Counted from the stretch's first letter, positions 18,248 to 26,803 are shown. The stretch is DNA of 64,000 nt from Arcticibacter sp045629565 (GCF_045629565.1 NZ_JAZQRL010000037.1:8026-72025), one strand, 5' to 3'. Program-made: numbers and translations. The notes: generated by a model from the sequence alone, not told the origin.

Positions 18248-20445
18248 TAAGGTTTCACTCCGATCTCTTCAAGAAGGAAATTTGCATTATCTACCTTGGA
18301 AGCGACCCATAGTACATATCTGATGTCTACACCGATTGAACGGCTGTAATTCTCATTCCATGCATAGTCATTAATGGTAGCTTCGTAGGCTCTATCGAAA
18401 TTAACACCGATGAGTTCACCTTTGCTATTCATCACAGGTGACCCCGAGTTTCCGCCTGTAGTGTCAAGATTATACAAGAAAGAAACAGGGACATCGTTCA
18501 AGTCTTTCTTGGCAAATGGGCCGAAATCCTTAGCGAGCCATAGCTGCCTAATCTTAGGAGGATAATTAAACTCTGGATTGTCCGTACTGCCTTTTTCCAA
18601 CAGTCCTTTAATTGTCGTAAAAGGCTTCATATAAGTGGCGTCTGCTGGTGAGAAGCCTCTAACGTATCCGAATGTAAGACGTAAAGTGCTGTTAGCATCC
18701 GGGATAAAATCCTGCTGTTTGAACCTTTCTTTGACAGCAACATAGTCTCCCATCAATTTGTTAAGTTGGCCCTCTCGGCGTTCTTTTTCGGGTCTTAGGA
18801 TCTCTATCTGATCATGGATCTCTCTTTCAAACAATAATAGCGGGTCGATATATTCCGTCAACGACTTAGGCGATTTCAGAAGCACATTCATCACGTAGTT
18901 CTGATCTTTCAGCCGCGTGTATTGGTAACGACTATTTACAAATTTATCAATTTGTTCTTCGGCATTGAATCCTTTTATCACCTGCTTGTCTACAACAGCA
19001 ATTCTCTGGTTTTTAGGAAGCTTGGCGGCATCCTCCAGCATTCGTGCGAATAGCTCTTTGTCCACGTCAATGTCGAAGCTATCATAGCGGTCGAGGAGTG
19101 ACTTTTTCAGGCTGCCAATATTATCTGAGAAATACTTAGCTTTCTCAGCAACCGGCTTGGATGTAAGGTCAGTTTTAAAATCGTTTAACCGCTTGGCTAT
19201 TTCTAACAGACTGGTGCTACTATAGATCTGTGTAAGCCACATATCACGATAGGCATCATTAAAGATCAGTTTGTATAAGTTGTCAATGTCAGACATCAAG
19301 TTACCATATTTGGCCTTAAGCTCAACGTTCTCATTGATATATGAAGCCAAAGCTTCATCTTCCTGTTTCTTTTCTTTAACGAGGTCTAAGCCTTTCAGCC
19401 CTTTTAACTTACCGTTATAATTTTTCATTACATTAGCATTTCGCTTTATACGCGTAGCCAGTTTTATGTCTATAGCCCTGCTTTTCTTTCCGGCTTCAGT
19501 CATCGCTTTGTTTTGGAACTCATAAAGGTTCGAGACGTATGGGAGAAGGAAGTTTTGCTGATGCATTATGAATTGCGAAGGGCGATGTCTGAAGGTCCTG
19601 CCTGGGTATCCGAGGATGAATACAAAGTCGTCTTCGCTAACGCCATCTGCATTTACCTTCAGAAATTTCTTTGGCTTGTAAGGAACATTGTTTTTAGAAT
19701 AAGTAGCGGGTGAGCCGTCTGGTGCTACGTATGCACGCATAAACGAAAAATCGCCTGTGTGTCGAGGCCAGACCCAATTATCAGTCTCGCCGCCAAACTC
19801 GCCTACATTACGGGATGGGACATATACGAGCCGAACGTCTTTTATAGTCTTGTAACGAAAAAGGACATAGGTTTTACCAATGAACATTTCGGAAACCTCG
19901 GCTTCAATCGTTGAATCCTGCGCCTCAGCTTCAGCCGCTAATTTTTTCATTTCTGAATTGATCACCCTGATACGCGATGCAGGATCCGACACATTGGCTA
20001 CCGAGGACAAGATTTTATCTGATACATCTTCATAGCTGTCTGTAATCCGGCAAGTCATGCCTTTAGCCTCAATCTCAGATGTTTTGTCTTCCGCTACAAA
20101 TCCGTTTTCCAGATAATCATGTTCAGGAGTACTGGCGAGTTGCACAGCACTGAATGCGCAATGGTGATTGGTAATAATGAGGCCGGCGTCAGAAATGAAT
20201 GAGCCAGTACAACCACCTACGCGTACAAGAGCATCAACAAGGCTTGCAGTTTGGGTCTCGGTATTATAAATTTCCTTTTGGTCGATCTTCAAGCCTGCTT
20301 TGTTCAAGTTGACATTTTTAAGTTCGCTTAATGGGAACATTCCCTCGTCAGGCGGGACGTAAGCTGAGCCTGAAATCAGTAGAACGAGTAATGATGTAAT
20401 CAAAATCCTCTTCTTTTTGTTGGTCATCATATATGTGTTTATCAA
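18247..20445 (-). CDS. S46 family dipeptidyl peptidase, DPP11-like (Asp/Glu-specific)
   Basis: 732 residues with an N-terminal signal sequence (ILITSLLVLLISGSAY), so exported to the periplasm. Chymotrypsin-type serine peptidase with the catalytic His in LIITNHHC, Asp in WPRHTGDFSF and Ser in GGNSGSPV. Eighteen residues after that Ser comes Arg (VNFDR), the position that is Arg673 in Porphyromonas DPP11 and Gly in DPP7; this predicts release of dipeptides with an acidic penultimate residue. Codon 7 (MTNKKKR, 20427) is an alternative start giving a more usual signal peptide. Role: peptide scavenging. Confidence 0.92.
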   Translation of the reverse strand: MINTYMMTNKKKRILITSLLVLLISGSAYVPPDEGMFPLSELKNVNLNKAGLKIDQKEIYNTETQTASLVDALVRVGGCTGSFISDAGLIITNHHCAFSAVQLASTPEHDYLENGFVAEDKTSEIEAKGMTCRITDSYEDVSDKILSSVANVSDPASRIRVINSEMKKLAAEAEAQDSTIEAEVSEMFIGKTYVLFRYKTIKDVRLVYVPSRNVGEFGGETDNWVWPRHTGDFSFMRAYVAPDGSPATYSKNNVPYKPKKFLKVNADGVSEDDFVFILGYPGRTFRHRPSQFIMHQQNFLLPYVSNLYEFQNKAMTEAGKKSRAIDIKLATRIKRNANVMKNYNGKLKGLKGLDLVKEKKQEDEALASYINENVELKAKYGNLMSDIDNLYKLIFNDAYRDMWLTQIYSSTSLLEIAKRLNDFKTDLTSKPVAEKAKYFSDNIGSLKKSLLDRYDSFDIDVDKELFARMLEDAAKLPKNQRIAVVDKQVIKGFNAEEQIDKFVNSRYQYTRLKDQNYVMNVLLKSPKSLTEYIDPLLLFEREIHDQIEILRPEKERREGQLNKLMGDYVAVKERFKQQDFIPDANSTLRLTFGYVRGFSPADATYMKPFTTIKGLLEKGSTDNPEFNYPPKIRQLWLAKDFGPFAKKDLNDVPVSFLYNLDTTGGNSGSPVMNSKGELIGVNFDRAYEATINDYAWNENYSRSIGVDIRYVLWVASKVDNANFLLEEIGVKP

Positions 20446-20481
20446 TTCACAAAAATAAATTTAATAAAGTACTTTTACGGC

Positions 20482-20955
20482 ATGGCAGAGGATCTGAATA
20501 TAAATACGGGTAGTAAGGAAGAGCAGTACAGGTCACTTATCCCACAAATAAGCGCTTTGTTGGAAGGAGAGAACGACCTCATAGCAAACCTCGCTAATGT
20601 AAGTGCTGCTTTAAAAGAGCAGTTCAATTTCTTCTGGGTAGGCTTCTATCTCGTTAAAGAGGAGGAGTTAGTTCTCGGGCCTTTTCAAGGGCCGGTTGCC
20701 TGCACACGTATCGCCAAAGGGAGAGGTGTTTGCGGCGCAGCATGGGAGAGAAGCGAAGCCCTAATAGTACCTGATGTGGACGCTTTTCCCGGACATATTG
20801 CATGTAGTTCCCTCTCGAAATCCGAAATAGTTATACCGTTGTTTAAAGCAGATAAGGTAGTAGGTGTCCTGGATGTTGATAGTGCTGAGTTTGGTAAGTT
20901 TGATGAAATCGATCAACGCTATCTTGAGGATATTATTAGAATGATCGAAATTTAA
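20482..20955 (+). CDS. msrC: Free methionine-(R)-sulfoxide reductase (GAF domain)
   Basis: 157 residues, a single GAF domain. Cysteines at 74, 84 and 108 have the same spacing (10 and 24) as the catalytic set Cys84/94/118 of E. coli fRMsr. The signature stretch RGVCGAAWERSEALIVPDV and the C-terminal VVGVLDVDSAEFGKFDEID are typical. Reaction by family: reduces free methionine (R)-sulfoxide through a thiol relay with thioredoxin. The next gene starts 3 bases after the stop. A TACTTTTA box at 20470-20477, four bases before the ATG, hints at a leaderless transcript. Confidence 0.93.
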   Translation: MAEDLNINTGSKEEQYRSLIPQISALLEGENDLIANLANVSAALKEQFNFFWVGFYLVKEEELVLGPFQGPVACTRIAKGRGVCGAAWERSEALIVPDVDAFPGHIACSSLSKSEIVIPLFKADKVVGVLDVDSAEFGKFDEIDQRYLEDIIRMIEI

Positions 20956-20958
20956 CTC

Positions 20959-21561
20959 ATGTCATCATTTGCAAAATTATCTCCTGACTTCTATACGCAG
21001 GAAAATACTCTTTCAGTTTGCAGACAATTACTCGGAAAAAAGCTATGTACTTTGATTGACGGAATTTTGACAGGTGGAATAATCGTCGAAACCGAAGCGT
21101 ACAGGGGACCCGAAGATCTAGGTTCGCATGCTTATAACAATAGGAGGACTACAAGAAACGACGTTATGTACGCCGAGGGCGGAGTAGTTTATATGTACAT
21201 CTGCTATGGCATACATGATATGTTAAATATTGTAACGGGAAAGGAGGGCAGCTCACATGCCATATTAATCAGAGCACTTCAGCCGACTGAAGGCATTCCT
21301 GAGATGCGCGCGCGGAGAGGAACTCAGGATCTAAAGCGTTTGTGCAAAGGTCCCGGCGCACTAGCTAAGGCTCTTGGGCTTAGCAAAAAACATAACGGGA
21401 CGTCTCTGCAAAGCGATGTTATATGGGTGGAGGATACTCCAGCCTTAAGCGCAGAGCACATTGTCGAAACGTCAAGAGTGGGCTTGAACATTCAGGGGGT
21501 GTATAGAGATATTCCCTGGAGATTCTATATCAAAGGCAACCCATTTATAAGTAGGAAGTAA
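20959..21561 (+). CDS. 3-methyladenine DNA glycosylase (AAG/MPG family)
   Basis: 200 residues, full length for bacterial Mpg. Typical features: GGIIVETEAYRGPEDLGSHA (the Glu activates water), the segment VYMYICYGIHDMLNIV that lines the base pocket, ILIRALQPTEG, and LCKGPGALAKALGL. Role by family: base-excision removal of alkylated and deaminated purines. It starts 3 bases after the methionine sulfoxide reductase gene, forming a two-gene damage-repair unit. Confidence 0.94.
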   Translation: MSSFAKLSPDFYTQENTLSVCRQLLGKKLCTLIDGILTGGIIVETEAYRGPEDLGSHAYNNRRTTRNDVMYAEGGVVYMYICYGIHDMLNIVTGKEGSSHAILIRALQPTEGIPEMRARRGTQDLKRLCKGPGALAKALGLSKKHNGTSLQSDVIWVEDTPALSAEHIVETSRVGLNIQGVYRDIPWRFYIKGNPFISRK

Positions 21562-21593
21562 TAGCAAAGCTCAAACGTGTCTGAGCTTTGCTA
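21562..21593. terminator. Hairpin between convergent mpg and hom
   Basis: Perfect 12-base arms TAGCAAAGCTCA (21562-21573) and TGAGCTTTGCTA (21582-21593) with an 8-base loop, in the 43-base gap between convergent genes. No long U-run on either side, so termination strength is uncertain. Confidence 0.65.
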
Positions 21594-21604
21594 CAGCAAA
21601 AGTT

Positions 21605-22807
21605 TTAAACGGTGGCGGTGAATACTGTACCTATTTCTGCTATAAAGGTGTCCCGATTGTCCAATAGGTCTGCGTTGGCAAACAGCTCGCTTAGAGCAAC
21701 TTTTCCAATGACATAACTGAAATCGGGAGAATAGAATCTTTCCGTTACTTCTGAAAGCTTAAGCTTCGAGAGAAGAGTATCATCTGAGTAGCGTAGATAC
21801 ACGTTCAACTGATAATCGTTAGATAATACGAAGCCTTTGTTTGATCGATATTTCTTATACTCATATTTATAGTCATATCGTAACGCGGTTATGTCGGAGA
21901 GAACAGCAGAGCCTGTCGGATGACCACCTGCACCTTTTCCAAAGAAAAACTGCTGGTCCGCGAAAGCTGCCTGAACAATAACGCCATTATATTCATTTTC
22001 TACATTAAACAGAAAATCGTCCGCTTTAATCATTTTTGGCAATACATATAGTACCACCTGCTTTTCTCCAAACTCCAGTGCCGTGGGAACAAGTTTGATT
22101 TTGTAATTTTTCTCTTTGGCATATTGTATATCCTTGGCCGACAGATTTTGAATTCCGATGTTGAATACGTCCTCCGGATTTGGAAGTACGCCATATGCAT
22201 GTGAAGCCGCAATCACCAGCTTATACTTTGCATCAAAACCTCCAACGTCAAGAATCGGATCCGTCTCTGCAAAGCCTAGGTCTTGTGCCTGTTTCAGCGC
22301 AGTTTCATAGTCGAGGTTCTCATTAAAGGTTTTTGAGAGAATATAATTAGACGATCCATTGAAAATTCCTCTAATTGAATATAAAAGCTCGTTGTCGTAA
22401 TATTCTTCAAGATTTCTAATGATAGGAATACTGCCGCAAACGGCCCCTTCGTACAAAAGAGAAGTTCCGTGTTGTTCCTGAATATGAAGAAACTCCTCCA
22501 GGTGAGTAGCAACCATCTTCTTGTTTGCCGAAACAACATTTTTCCCACTCTGCAAGGCCGCTTTTACAATCAAATAAGCTGCATCAGCGTCGTTAATGAG
22601 CTCCACAACGGTGTTAATTTCCGGGTCGTTAAGAATTACTGATGCATCGGTTGTGAAAAGAGATTCAGGAAGAGACCGCTTTTTATCGGGGTTCTTAATT
22701 GCTATTTTTTTAATCTCCAGATTAAGGTCTTTAGTCCGAATAATGTCATTCAATCCTTGACCTACTACTCCAAAGCCGAATAGTCCGATAGTTAATTTTG
22801 TACTCAT
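21605..22807 (-). CDS. hom: Homoserine dehydrogenase
   Basis: 400 residues. NAD(P)-binding motif GLFGFGVVGQGL at the N-terminus; catalytic domain with AVCGSIPIIRNLEEY, FNGSSNYILSKTF and GKGAGGHPTGSAVLSDI. No aspartokinase fusion, and the roughly 80-residue C-terminal part does not show a clear ACT signature. Reaction by family: aspartate semialdehyde to homoserine. Its start codon touches the stop of metX, and metX-metY lie upstream on the same strand, so homoserine made here feeds straight into acetylation and sulfhydrylation under the SAM-riboswitch leader. Confidence 0.95.
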   Translation of the reverse strand: MSTKLTIGLFGFGVVGQGLNDIIRTKDLNLEIKKIAIKNPDKKRSLPESLFTTDASVILNDPEINTVVELINDADAAYLIVKAALQSGKNVVSANKKMVATHLEEFLHIQEQHGTSLLYEGAVCGSIPIIRNLEEYYDNELLYSIRGIFNGSSNYILSKTFNENLDYETALKQAQDLGFAETDPILDVGGFDAKYKLVIAASHAYGVLPNPEDVFNIGIQNLSAKDIQYAKEKNYKIKLVPTALEFGEKQVVLYVLPKMIKADDFLFNVENEYNGVIVQAAFADQQFFFGKGAGGHPTGSAVLSDITALRYDYKYEYKKYRSNKGFVLSNDYQLNVYLRYSDDTLLSKLKLSEVTERFYSPDFSYVIGKVALSELFANADLLDNRDTFIAEIGTVFTATV

Positions 22808-23868
22808 TAATGATGTAATTTAGTATAATGGCTGACTGTGGTCGCGCCGCCTGTACTTTTTAGAAAATTGCGTATTTCATGTGTAAGGGTTTCCGTCTCT
22901 ACAAGGAATCCATCATGTCCATAGAAGGAGCTGATCTCCAGGTATTGGGCTCCGGGAATCTGCTCTGCTATGGAGCGTTGTTCGGCCGGTGGAAATAGAA
23001 TGTCAGACGTGATGCCTAATACAAGCGTTTGGGCTTTTATGTTATGCAAAATATTTTGATTATGGTCCCTCCCCCGATAGATGTTGTGACTGTCCATTGC
23101 CTTGGTAAGATACCAGTAGCTGTAAGCATTGAATCTCTTAACTAACTTCTCGCCTTGATAGTTCTGGTAAGATGAAGCCTTGAAATTGTCAGTCTTATCA
23201 TGCGTGATCTCTTTTTGAGAAATTGCATATGTATCATAGTGTCTGTAGGAGAGGAGCGCTATACTTCTTGCAGCTTTTAAACCGTGACTGCCTCCGTCAG
23301 GCGTATTAGAATAAAATGTGGGATCCGCACTTAGTGCCAATCTTTGACTTTCATTGAAGGCAATGCCCCAGGGAGAATGTTGCGCATTCGTTGCCATAAT
23401 GATCAGCCTGTTAATTCTATTTGGCTCAAGTATTGCCCATTCAAGGCTCTGTTGCCCTCCAAGGGAACCTCCAATCAGGACATCAATTGTCTTGATGTCA
23501 AGGTAATCAGCCAACAGCTTCTGAACGTTTACAAGGTCCCTGATGTTGAATGGAGGAAAAGTTAAATACCAGGGCTGACCAGTCGTAGGATTAATAGAAA
23601 GAGGACTGGTTGTTCCGTAGCTGGAACCGAGAATATTCGCACATACAATAAAATGTTCCTGAGGATTGAATAGCTCGTTTTCCCCAAATAGGCCCTTCCA
23701 CCAGTCAAACACATCAGCGTTTGCTGTTAACGCATGACATACCCAAACAACATTGTCTTTCTTTTCATTGAGCGTACCGAAGGTCTGATAAGCAATTTCA
23801 AGTTCTGTAAATTCTGAACCGTCTTCGAGCTTAAACGTCCCTTTGTATGTGTATTTTTTAATGTTCAT
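22807..23868 (-). CDS. metX: Homoserine O-acetyltransferase
   Basis: 353 residues of the alpha/beta-hydrolase fold. The nucleophile is Ser135 in GGSLGGQQSLEW, with the acid Asp in GITSDILFPPAEQ and His in YGHDGFLVE near the C-terminus. Other MetX marks: YQTFGTLNE, VCHALTANADV, ANILGSSYGTTSP. It activates homoserine with acetyl-CoA for direct sulfhydrylation. It lies 63 bases downstream of metY and overlaps hom by one base. Acetyl versus succinyl preference is inferred from pairing with metY. Confidence 0.95.
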   Translation of the reverse strand: MNIKKYTYKGTFKLEDGSEFTELEIAYQTFGTLNEKKDNVVWVCHALTANADVFDWWKGLFGENELFNPQEHFIVCANILGSSYGTTSPLSINPTTGQPWYLTFPPFNIRDLVNVQKLLADYLDIKTIDVLIGGSLGGQQSLEWAILEPNRINRLIIMATNAQHSPWGIAFNESQRLALSADPTFYSNTPDGGSHGLKAARSIALLSYRHYDTYAISQKEITHDKTDNFKASSYQNYQGEKLVKRFNAYSYWYLTKAMDSHNIYRGRDHNQNILHNIKAQTLVLGITSDILFPPAEQRSIAEQIPGAQYLEISSFYGHDGFLVETETLTHEIRNFLKSTGGATTVSHYTKLHH

Positions 23869-23931
23869 TCATTTAATAGCAGGTCCCGGTGTGTGAAACC
23901 GGGACTTTGTTTGAGTACAGAACTTCTTGTT

Positions 23932-25239
23932 CTATGCCGTTATTTTGGAGAAGGCCTGTTCAAAGTCAGCCTTAATATCATCAATATGTTCAATTCCAAC
24001 CGAGACTCGAAGTTCGGCAGGTTTTACCCCGGCCAGTAATTGGTCGCTCTCGCTTAATTGCTGGTGTGTAGTCGCTGACGGCTGGATAATTAGTGTCTTA
24101 GCGTCACCAACATTTGCAAGGTGGCTTGTAAGTTCTAGTCCGTCCACAAATTTGACGGCATTGCCTTTGTCGCCTTTCAGCTCGAATGACAATACTGCCC
24201 CGAACCCGTTGCGGAGATATTTCTTAGCGTTTTGGTGATACCGGTTGCTCTCCAAACCAGGGTAATTGACGCTTTCGACCTGAGGATGCTGCTCCAGCCA
24301 CTTTGCTAGTTCCAATGCATTGTCGACATGGCGCTGAACACGCAGAGAAAGCGTTTCGAGGCCCTGAATAAATAGGAAAGAGTTAAAGGGCGACAAGGCC
24401 GAGCCAAAGTCTCTTAAACCTTCCACACGTGCGCGAATGATGAATTGGATGTTACCGAAGGGGCCGCCTATGCCGAATACGTCATTGAAAACTAGTCCAT
24501 GGTAACCTTCTGAGGGCTCCGTAAAAGCTTTAAACTTGCCGTTTCCCCAATTATAGGTACCACCGTCAACGATTACACCACCTATACTGGTACCGTGACC
24601 ACCTATCCATTTAGTAGCTGACTCGACAACTATGTGTGCTCCATGCTCCAGTGGTCTGAAAAGATATCCTCCTGCCGCAAAGGTATTATCCACAATAAGA
24701 GGGAGGTCATATTTCTCAGCAAGCTGTGCGAATTTTTCAAAATCAGGAACGCTGAAGCTCGGATTGCCGATTGTTTCGAGATAAATAGCCTTAGTATTAT
24801 CGTCAATATGTTGCTCAAAGCTCAAAGCATCATCGCCGTTCGCAAACCGCGCTTCAATGCCCAGGCGCTTAAATGAAACCTTAAACTGATTATATGTTCC
24901 ACCGTAAAGAAAAGACGAAGCAACAAAGTTGTCTCCCGCCTCAAGTATGTTATTAAGCGCAATAAACTGAGCAGCTTGACCAGAAGCTACAGCTAATGCA
25001 GCAATCCCTCCCTCCAGTGCAGCGATTCTTTTCTCGAAAACGTCTGTAGTGGGATTCATGATGCGGGTATAGATATTGCCAAACTCCTTCAGTGCAAAAA
25101 GATTAGCACCATGTTCCGAGTTTTTAAAAACGTATGAAGATGTCTGATATAAGGGAACTGCCCTGGATCCGGTTGTCGGATCAACTTCCTGGCCTGCATG
25201 TACCTGTAATGTTTCGAATCTTAAATTGTTTAATGACAT
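23932..25239 (-). CDS. metY: O-acetylhomoserine sulfhydrylase
   Basis: 435 residues, typical of MetY and longer than MetB/MetC. PLP-binding Lys210 in VVESATKWIGGHG; other marks FETLQVHAGQEVDPTTGSRA at the start and YTRIMNPTTDVFEKRIAALE. Reaction by family: O-acetylhomoserine + sulfide to homocysteine. First enzyme gene of the metY-metX-hom operon. It is preceded by a promoter, a SAM-I riboswitch, a Cys4-ending mini-ORF and a hairpin, so its expression probably answers to both SAM and sulfur amino acid supply. Confidence 0.96.
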   Translation of the reverse strand: MSLNNLRFETLQVHAGQEVDPTTGSRAVPLYQTSSYVFKNSEHGANLFALKEFGNIYTRIMNPTTDVFEKRIAALEGGIAALAVASGQAAQFIALNNILEAGDNFVASSFLYGGTYNQFKVSFKRLGIEARFANGDDALSFEQHIDDNTKAIYLETIGNPSFSVPDFEKFAQLAEKYDLPLIVDNTFAAGGYLFRPLEHGAHIVVESATKWIGGHGTSIGGVIVDGGTYNWGNGKFKAFTEPSEGYHGLVFNDVFGIGGPFGNIQFIIRARVEGLRDFGSALSPFNSFLFIQGLETLSLRVQRHVDNALELAKWLEQHPQVESVNYPGLESNRYHQNAKKYLRNGFGAVLSFELKGDKGNAVKFVDGLELTSHLANVGDAKTLIIQPSATTHQQLSESDQLLAGVKPAELRVSVGIEHIDDIKADFEQAFSKITA

Positions 25240-25312
25240 AACGAAGGTTTATTTTTAATGAAGTGATATTAGGAGACATGGATTGCTTCAAACAACTCCC
25301 ATATAAGAGTCG

Positions 25313-25339
25313 CTCAATTGTAGTAATAAAACAATTGAG
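25313..25339 (-). promoter_or_regulatory. Leader hairpin directly after the Cys4 mini-ORF
   Basis: Perfect 9-base arms CTCAATTGT and ACAATTGAG with a 9-base AT-rich loop. On the transcript it begins one base after the mini-ORF stop codon (25341-25343), so a ribosome paused on the four Cys codons would cover its base. No U-run follows, so it looks more like an attenuation or RNA-structure switch, or an mRNA-stability element, than a plain terminator. The metY start is about 73 bases further on. Confidence 0.6.
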
Positions 25340-25340
25340 A

Positions 25341-25463
25341 TTAACAGCAACAGCATTGACCGGTATTAAGCACTTCGATGAAAAGCGTAGCTTTAAAACC
25401 AGTAACCAGGGCTAAACCCTTGGGGTCCGCGGAGGGACGATAATGAATCTTTTCTTTGTTCAT
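25341..25463 (-). CDS. 40-residue leader ORF ending in four cysteines
   Basis: ATG at 25463, 40 codons, TAA at 25341-25343. The peptide starts MNKEKIHYRPSADPKG and ends FIEVLNTGQCCCC; the last four sense codons are TGC TGT TGC TGT. It begins 10 bases after the closing stem of the SAM-I riboswitch and stops one base before a hairpin, upstream of metY. I recognise no family. Position and composition fit a cysteine-sensing leader peptide (inference): low Cys-tRNA would stall the ribosome against the hairpin. Alternatives are a thiol/metal-binding microprotein or a non-translated stretch; the clean start-riboswitch spacing argues for translation. Confidence 0.6.
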   Translation of the reverse strand: MNKEKIHYRPSADPKGLALVTGFKATLFIEVLNTGQCCCC

Positions 25464-25473
25464 GGTTGTATCA

Positions 25474-25582
25474 ATTTATATTTTTCCGGCTACAAGCCAG
25501 AACAGGATTTGGCACCTTTTCCGTTTCTAGGAAGGTTGTCAGCGGGTCACGGAGCCTGATCTCTCACCGCTTCTTTATAAAT
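25474..25582 (-). ncRNA. SAM-I (S-box) riboswitch
   Basis: On the minus strand the conserved core is readable in order: AGAAGCGGTGAGAGATCAGG, then CCGTGACCCGCTGACAACC, then AAGGTGCCAAATCCTG, and a final hairpin TGGCTTGTAGCC. P1 can be closed by ATTTATA (25582-25576) with TATAAAT (25480-25474). It sits between a perfect promoter and the Cys4 mini-ORF, upstream of metY-metX-hom. No separate terminator stem follows, and the P1 3' strand is only 10 bases from the mini-ORF ATG. SAM binding therefore more likely blocks initiation on the leader than ends transcription at once (inference). Confidence 0.93.
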
Positions 25583-25632
25583 CAAAACCTTTATGGAGGT
25601 GTTGACAGATTGATATTACTATCAATTGGTGT

Positions 25633-25663
25633 CAAATATAATCTTGATTTTGATATTCGCAAA
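25633..25663 (-). promoter_or_regulatory. Promoter of the metY-metX-hom operon
   Basis: On the minus strand: TTTG at 25663-25660, a gap of exactly 19 bases, and TATATTTG at 25640-25633 (exact TAnnTTTG). This is the Bacteroidota housekeeping promoter in its ideal form. Transcription should start near 25626-25628, about 45 bases before the riboswitch. Confidence 0.8.
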
Positions 25664-25681
25664 ATATTCTTGAAAAACGGC

Positions 25682-26803
25682 TCAAGATTTTGAAAGCGCC
25701 TGTGCAAGATCAGCAATAAGATCATCACAGTGCTCCAAACCAACAGATAGTCTAAGCAGATTTGATGGAGTCCTGGTGTCGGGCCCCTCCACGGAAGCAC
25801 GATGTTCTACCAGACTCTCAACCCCGCCTAAACTTGTTGCCTGAGTGAAAACTCTAAGCTTAGCAGCGATGTCTCTGGTTTGCGCCTCAGATCCATGGAT
25901 AGTAAACGACATCATACCTCCAAAGTCTGACATCTGACTTGCGGCAATTTCATGCATTTCATGTTCATTCAGGCCCGGATAATATACTTTTTCTACAGAT
26001 GGATGGGCATTTAGAAATGAGGCGATTTTTCTGGCATTTTCTGCGTGACCGCGCATCCTGTATGGTAATGTCTTTATTCCCCTTACAGTCATGTAGCAAT
26101 CAAAAGGAGAGGGGACCGCTCCAGAAAGCGACTGAACACTACGAATTTTGCTCCAAAATGGCGTTAGTTCCTTTGTGACGAGAATTCCGCCAAGTACGTC
26201 GCTGTGCCCCCCCATGTATTTTGTAGAGGAGTGCATGACGAAATCTGCACCAAGGGCCAGAGGTAGCTGAAAGACTGGTGTCGCAAAAGTATTATCGCAG
26301 CAGACCAGCACCTTCATCTCTTGTGCAATGCTGCAAATACCTCGTATATCAGTCACTTTAAGCAGTGGGTTAGAAGGAGTTTCTATCCAAATAAGCTTTG
26401 TGTTCTCCTTTATAGAATCATGTACTGTAGCGAGATTGGAAAGATCTACAAAATCAACTTCGAGGACACCAGCGTAAACTTCCTTTAAAAGATTTCGCAG
26501 ACCGTGGTACATATCTTCGGGGGCAATAATGTGGCTTCCCGGTTCAAGAGCTTGAAATATTGCCGATCCAGCAGCGTTTCCTGACGAAAAAGCAGCTGCT
26601 TCTACGCCTCTCTCTAATTTAGCAACCACATTTTCCAATGACGACCGGTTCGGGTTACTAGCCCGGGTGTAGACGTGACCGCCTGGATAGCTTCCGTCCA
26701 AGCCCCGCTCAAAAGTGGTAGATAGTGTAATTGGCTGAATGACCGCTTTATCCGATGAGTCCGATTTATTTCCCTCATGAATAGCTATTGTCTCAATTCT
26801 CAT
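25682..26803 (-). CDS. Cystathionine gamma-synthase/lyase family PLP enzyme
   Basis: 373 residues of the trans-sulfuration (Cys/Met metabolism) PLP family. Lys195 in HSSTKYMGGHSDVLGG is the cofactor lysine, and the AFSSGNAAGSAIFQAL and ETPSNPLLKVTDI stretches are typical. The short length and N-terminus (TIAIHEGN) fit MetB/MetC-type enzymes, not MetY. Synthase versus lyase cannot be settled by eye; with metY-based homocysteine synthesis next door, a role in moving sulfur between homocysteine and cysteine is likely. It ends about 20 bases before the metY promoter and is divergent from mqnE. Confidence 0.88.
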   Translation of the reverse strand: MRIETIAIHEGNKSDSSDKAVIQPITLSTTFERGLDGSYPGGHVYTRASNPNRSSLENVVAKLERGVEAAAFSSGNAAGSAIFQALEPGSHIIAPEDMYHGLRNLLKEVYAGVLEVDFVDLSNLATVHDSIKENTKLIWIETPSNPLLKVTDIRGICSIAQEMKVLVCCDNTFATPVFQLPLALGADFVMHSSTKYMGGHSDVLGGILVTKELTPFWSKIRSVQSLSGAVPSPFDCYMTVRGIKTLPYRMRGHAENARKIASFLNAHPSVEKVYYPGLNEHEMHEIAASQMSDFGGMMSFTIHGSEAQTRDIAAKLRVFTQATSLGGVESLVEHRASVEGPDTRTPSNLLRLSVGLEHCDDLIADLAQALSKS

